A stretch of 64,000 nucleotides of DNA from DASQYE01 sp036389675 (GTDB lineage: Bacteria > Acidobacteriota > Blastocatellia > Pyrinomonadales > Pyrinomonadaceae). A program made the position numbers and the translations under genes. Within the stretch, counting starts at the first letter, position 1. Each line of letters starts with the position of its first letter. This document shows, piece by piece, positions 61,533 to 64,000 of this stretch. The stretch is from assembly GCA_036389675.1 (NCBI GenBank), contig DASVWI010000020.1, positions 62,001-126,000 on the forward strand, in the 5' to 3' direction. A model generated the notes under the pieces. The model was not told the DNA's origin. It worked only from the letters and a program-made list of their open reading frames with translations, and searched no databases.

Positions 61533-62723
61533 ATGACCGTCGAACTCAGGCCGCTCGGCGTCCACTGTAACATCGCCTGCCAGTATTGCTACCAGAACCC
61601 ACAGCGGGATGCCGGGAACATGGGCAAGCGGTACGACATCGAGACCATGAAACGGGCCATCACGGAAGAGGGTGGCCCGTTTACCATCTTCGGCGGCGAG
61701 CCTCTGCTGGTTTCGGAAAACGATCTGGAAGAACTCTGGGCCTGGGGTCTTGAGAGATTCGGACGCAACGGCATTCAAACCAACGGAACACTAATCAATG
61801 AGGCTCACGTCCGAATGTTCAAGCGCTACAACGTCCACGTCGGCATCTCCATCGACGGGCCGGGCGAGTTGAACGACGTGCGGTGGTCAGGCTCATTAGA
61901 GAAGACGCGCGCCGACACGGCCAGAACGGAAACGGCCATCGCGCGGCTCTGTCAGGAAGGCATCCCTCCCACCCTCATCGTGACTCTGCACCGCAACAAC
62001 GCCACCACCGATAAGCTGCCTCTGATGCACGAATGGTTTCGGCGTCTCGACCGCATGGGAATTCGTTCGGCCCGGCTTCACGTCCTCGAATCGGAAAATC
62101 AGCTCATCAGGCAAAAGTATGCCCTCGGCATGGAGGAGAATATTCAGGCTCTCCTGAGCTTTGCCGCCCTGGAGGCGGAGTTGCGTGGCATGAGGCTGGA
62201 TATTTTTCAGGACATGGAAGACCTGCTACAGGGACATGACGGTAAGGTTTCGTGCGTCTGGCGAGCCTGCGACCCGTACACGACCTCTGCCGTCAGGGGT
62301 GTCGAAGGCTCAGGCCAGCGGAGTAACTGCGGGCGAACCAACAAGGACGGGATCGACTTTGTGAAGGCGGCACAGCCCGGTTACGAACGCTATATCGCCT
62401 TGTACAACACCCCGCAGCAAAGCGGCGGCTGTCTTGACTGCCGCTTTTTCCTGATGTGCAAAGGGCAGTGTCCGGGCACAGCCATAGACGGGGACTGGCG
62501 CAACCGGACAGAGCATTGCAGCACCTGGATTAGACTCTTCGAACACGTCGAGCAACGCCTCCTTGATCGAGACATCGTGCCGCTTTCCCTCGCACCCGAA
62601 CGCCTTGAGGTGGAAAAAATTCTGTTGCTGAATTGGGCCGTGGGCCGTAATCCGTATATGAAAAACGTATTAGCGGACATGGGCCGAGGCGTGGACGACC
62701 CTCACGTCGCCGACGGTGAATGA
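61533..62723 (+). CDS. Radical SAM/SPASM peptide-modifying enzyme
   Basis: 396 aa from ATG 61533 (aaaggaag ribosome site; the upstream frame to 61467 overlaps the oxygenase). The radical SAM cluster is C12-x3-C16-x2-C19 (HCNIACQYCYQ), with the SAM-binding GGEP stretch (IFGGEPLL). The C-terminal SPASM part has Cys in CVWRAC, SNCGRT, and C-x2-C-x5-C-x3-C (CLDCRFFLMCKGQC) plus a final EHCSTW, so two auxiliary clusters are likely. Family members crosslink or epimerise residues of RiPP precursors. The reaction here is unknown. Confidence 0.92.
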   Translation: MTVELRPLGVHCNIACQYCYQNPQRDAGNMGKRYDIETMKRAITEEGGPFTIFGGEPLLVSENDLEELWAWGLERFGRNGIQTNGTLINEAHVRMFKRYNVHVGISIDGPGELNDVRWSGSLEKTRADTARTETAIARLCQEGIPPTLIVTLHRNNATTDKLPLMHEWFRRLDRMGIRSARLHVLESENQLIRQKYALGMEENIQALLSFAALEAELRGMRLDIFQDMEDLLQGHDGKVSCVWRACDPYTTSAVRGVEGSGQRSNCGRTNKDGIDFVKAAQPGYERYIALYNTPQQSGGCLDCRFFLMCKGQCPGTAIDGDWRNRTEHCSTWIRLFEHVEQRLLDRDIVPLSLAPERLEVEKILLLNWAVGRNPYMKNVLADMGRGVDDPHVADGE

Positions 62724-62726
62724 GCC

Positions 62727-64000
62727 ATGCCGCAGCAGCTTATCGAAAGCGTCCGCAGATTGGATTTTGCCCTTCCGGTATTCCATCGTCTGACATGGGT
62801 CAACGATCAGGCACGCGTCATCTGGGAGCCCCGATTACAAGCAATCGCACGAGCGCGCCCACGCATTTTCGCGCATGCCACGCAAGCCGGACTCTACTCC
62901 TGTGCGCTGCTTCAACTGGCCGATGCGGAGATGAGCGAGATGGAGAAGTGGTTGCAGGGCGAGAAAGAGTGTGCAATCGCTCGTCTCGAAGGGGCAGAGT
63001 TTGATAAGGTCTCCGCTCCGAATCATAGTCACATAGTGGTCGGGAGACCTGCGGAGGTCGAAGCATTTGCAGCCGCGTGGGCGAGCGACCAACGCGCGAC
63101 GCTGGACGACCTGCGGAACATGCCCCACTGCTGTCGGGCATTCCGCGACAACGTTCGCGACAAGTGGAAGCTGGTTGACACGGTGCTGGCTCAGGCGCTC
63201 AACACGCCGGGCGCGGTCATCGCAGACGGAGTCGTGCAGGTAGCGTCGCCGAAGCTCCTGAATACGCTGCCGGCACAGCTCGGTCTGCTCCCGCTCGGTC
63301 ACATACCTTGCTCTCTGGACTGCCGTGCCTCGCTGCTGATGGCGAAGGCCTGGCTCGAAACGGCCCGTGCCAACGGTTTCGGCAAGGAGATGTGCGATTT
63401 GGAGGCTTTGCTGTCATGGCCCATGGAGTGGTCTGCGCTGCACGGCATTGCCGAGATTCGCATGCCGATTCTAAAGATGGTGGCGAGCACGGATGCCACC
63501 GCCGAAACCTACAGGATCAGATTGCTGTCTGATATTTACCCGGACGAAGGCGTAACCGGCTTACACTTCCCTTTCCGCCGTCCTCACTCCGCTAAAATCA
63601 CCGACTCCAGGAGCTTTAAAAATGGTCTGTCCAACCCCGTCCGTGAACTGACTGTTCTGGGACGCAATCCCTCGCAGACAGATTTTGCGAGAGCGATTGA
63701 CGCCGCCCCGGCGCTTGATGGAGCAGGGCTGCCCCTGAAGCCGCGCAGCAGCCGTATCCTTGACGAGACGCTGGCGCGCCTGCGCGAGCGCGACCCTACG
63801 CACGCTCCGCAGATAGAGTCGCTCTACTTGAGCAATTACTTCAATGTGATCCGCCTGAGTGACGGTTCGACCGGCGCTTGCATGAACTATTTCAGGTTCA
63901 AATCGCCGGAAGCCATCGAGAAGACGCAAAGCTGGCTGCTCAAAAATGTGCAGGCGGATTCGCTCCTTACGGATTACCTGAGCGAAGGAGATGAGCCAGA
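62727..64000 (+). CDS. Unrecognised protein with Cys/His clusters, cut by window edge
   Basis: An open frame of at least 424 codons begins at ATG 62727, 3 bp after the radical SAM stop, and runs off the window without a stop codon. Residues 134-136 are His-Cys-Cys (MPHCCRAF) and residues 192-199 are H-x-P-C-S-x2-x-C (GHIPCSLDC). This pattern recalls, from memory only, the CC...HxPCSxxC layout of DUF483-type proteins, with a possible DUF4213-like segment near 365-392 (LYLSNYFNVIRLSDGSTGA). Metal binding is likely, function unknown. Tight spacing suggests it belongs to the RiPP cluster. Confidence 0.75.
   Translation, partial: MPQQLIESVRRLDFALPVFHRLTWVNDQARVIWEPRLQAIARARPRIFAHATQAGLYSCALLQLADAEMSEMEKWLQGEKECAIARLEGAEFDKVSAPNHSHIVVGRPAEVEAFAAAWASDQRATLDDLRNMPHCCRAFRDNVRDKWKLVDTVLAQALNTPGAVIADGVVQVASPKLLNTLPAQLGLLPLGHIPCSLDCRASLLMAKAWLETARANGFGKEMCDLEALLSWPMEWSALHGIAEIRMPILKMVASTDATAETYRIRLLSDIYPDEGVTGLHFPFRRPHSAKITDSRSFKNGLSNPVRELTVLGRNPSQTDFARAIDAAPALDGAGLPLKPRSSRILDETLARLRERDPTHAPQIESLYLSNYFNVIRLSDGSTGACMNYFRFKSPEAIEKTQSWLLKNVQADSLLTDYLSEGDEP

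Noticed and set aside
62835..63302. Minus-strand open frames opposite the last partial gene
   Set aside because: The plus strand has a much longer open frame (62727 to the edge), starting 3 bp after the radical SAM stop; the minus frames overlap each other and show no family resemblance.

Overview
The window is about 60% GC, densely packed with genes and free of rRNA and tRNA genes as far as I can see by eye. It suggests a Gram-negative, LPS-making bacterium. An Acidobacteriota chromosome of the Blastocatellia type is my best guess. The reasons are the Kdo/Lpt/Mla envelope genes, the sigma-54 operon order, RNase J, a UMF1-type MFS protein and the repeat-filled gaps. This placement is inference; there is no rRNA gene to confirm it.

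Layout. 1-981 (minus): kdsB followed by the start of pyrG. 1326-4794 (plus): a trans-sulfuration enzyme, a PP2C phosphatase and an exported protein. 4934-8196: NfeD, proline dehydrogenase, a small membrane protein and an acyl-CoA dehydrogenase. 8340-16511 (plus): a heme operon (ccsA/hemX-like, hemA, hemC, hemD), then an NtrC-type regulator, a metalloenzyme and an MFS protein. 16518-27215 (minus): TPR and zinc-ribbon proteins, a ribbon-helix-helix protein, the RNase P RNA, a CPBP protein, a methyltransferase, and envelope/exopolysaccharide export genes. 27474-37839 (minus): one long operon-like run lptCA-lptB-rpoN-hpf-hprK-rapZ-EIIA-ptsH-ptsI, a regulatory PTS with no sugar permease in view. 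37920-51289 (minus): recJ, PilZ, uppP, SDR, ACT, rnj, rsmA, ribD, ftsY, a 57-aa acidic protein, a TonB-like protein and an HD-GYP sensor. 51752-57031 (plus): an ECF sigma/anti-sigma/Spy-like stress set and an MlaE-F-D lipid-transport operon.

The stretch from 57151 to the right edge is the most unusual. It encodes a 976-aa protein whose N-terminal half looks like a borosin-type peptide-backbone N-methyltransferase, including the Y-x2-Y-x5-R-x3-Y active-site pattern. Fused to it is a C-terminal half of four related beta-rich repeats. It is followed by a degenerate precursor-like gene, an intact 84-aa precursor-like gene ending in an Asp/Val/Ile-alternating tail, a 2-oxoglutarate/Fe(II) oxygenase-like protein, a radical SAM/SPASM peptide maturase, and a partial protein with Cys/His clusters. 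I read this as an undescribed RiPP (ribosomally made, post-translationally modified peptide) gene cluster.

A second window-wide theme is the spacer DNA. At least fourteen gaps carry degenerate 7-bp tandem repeats of several unrelated unit sequences, usually as two inverted arms able to fold into a hairpin.
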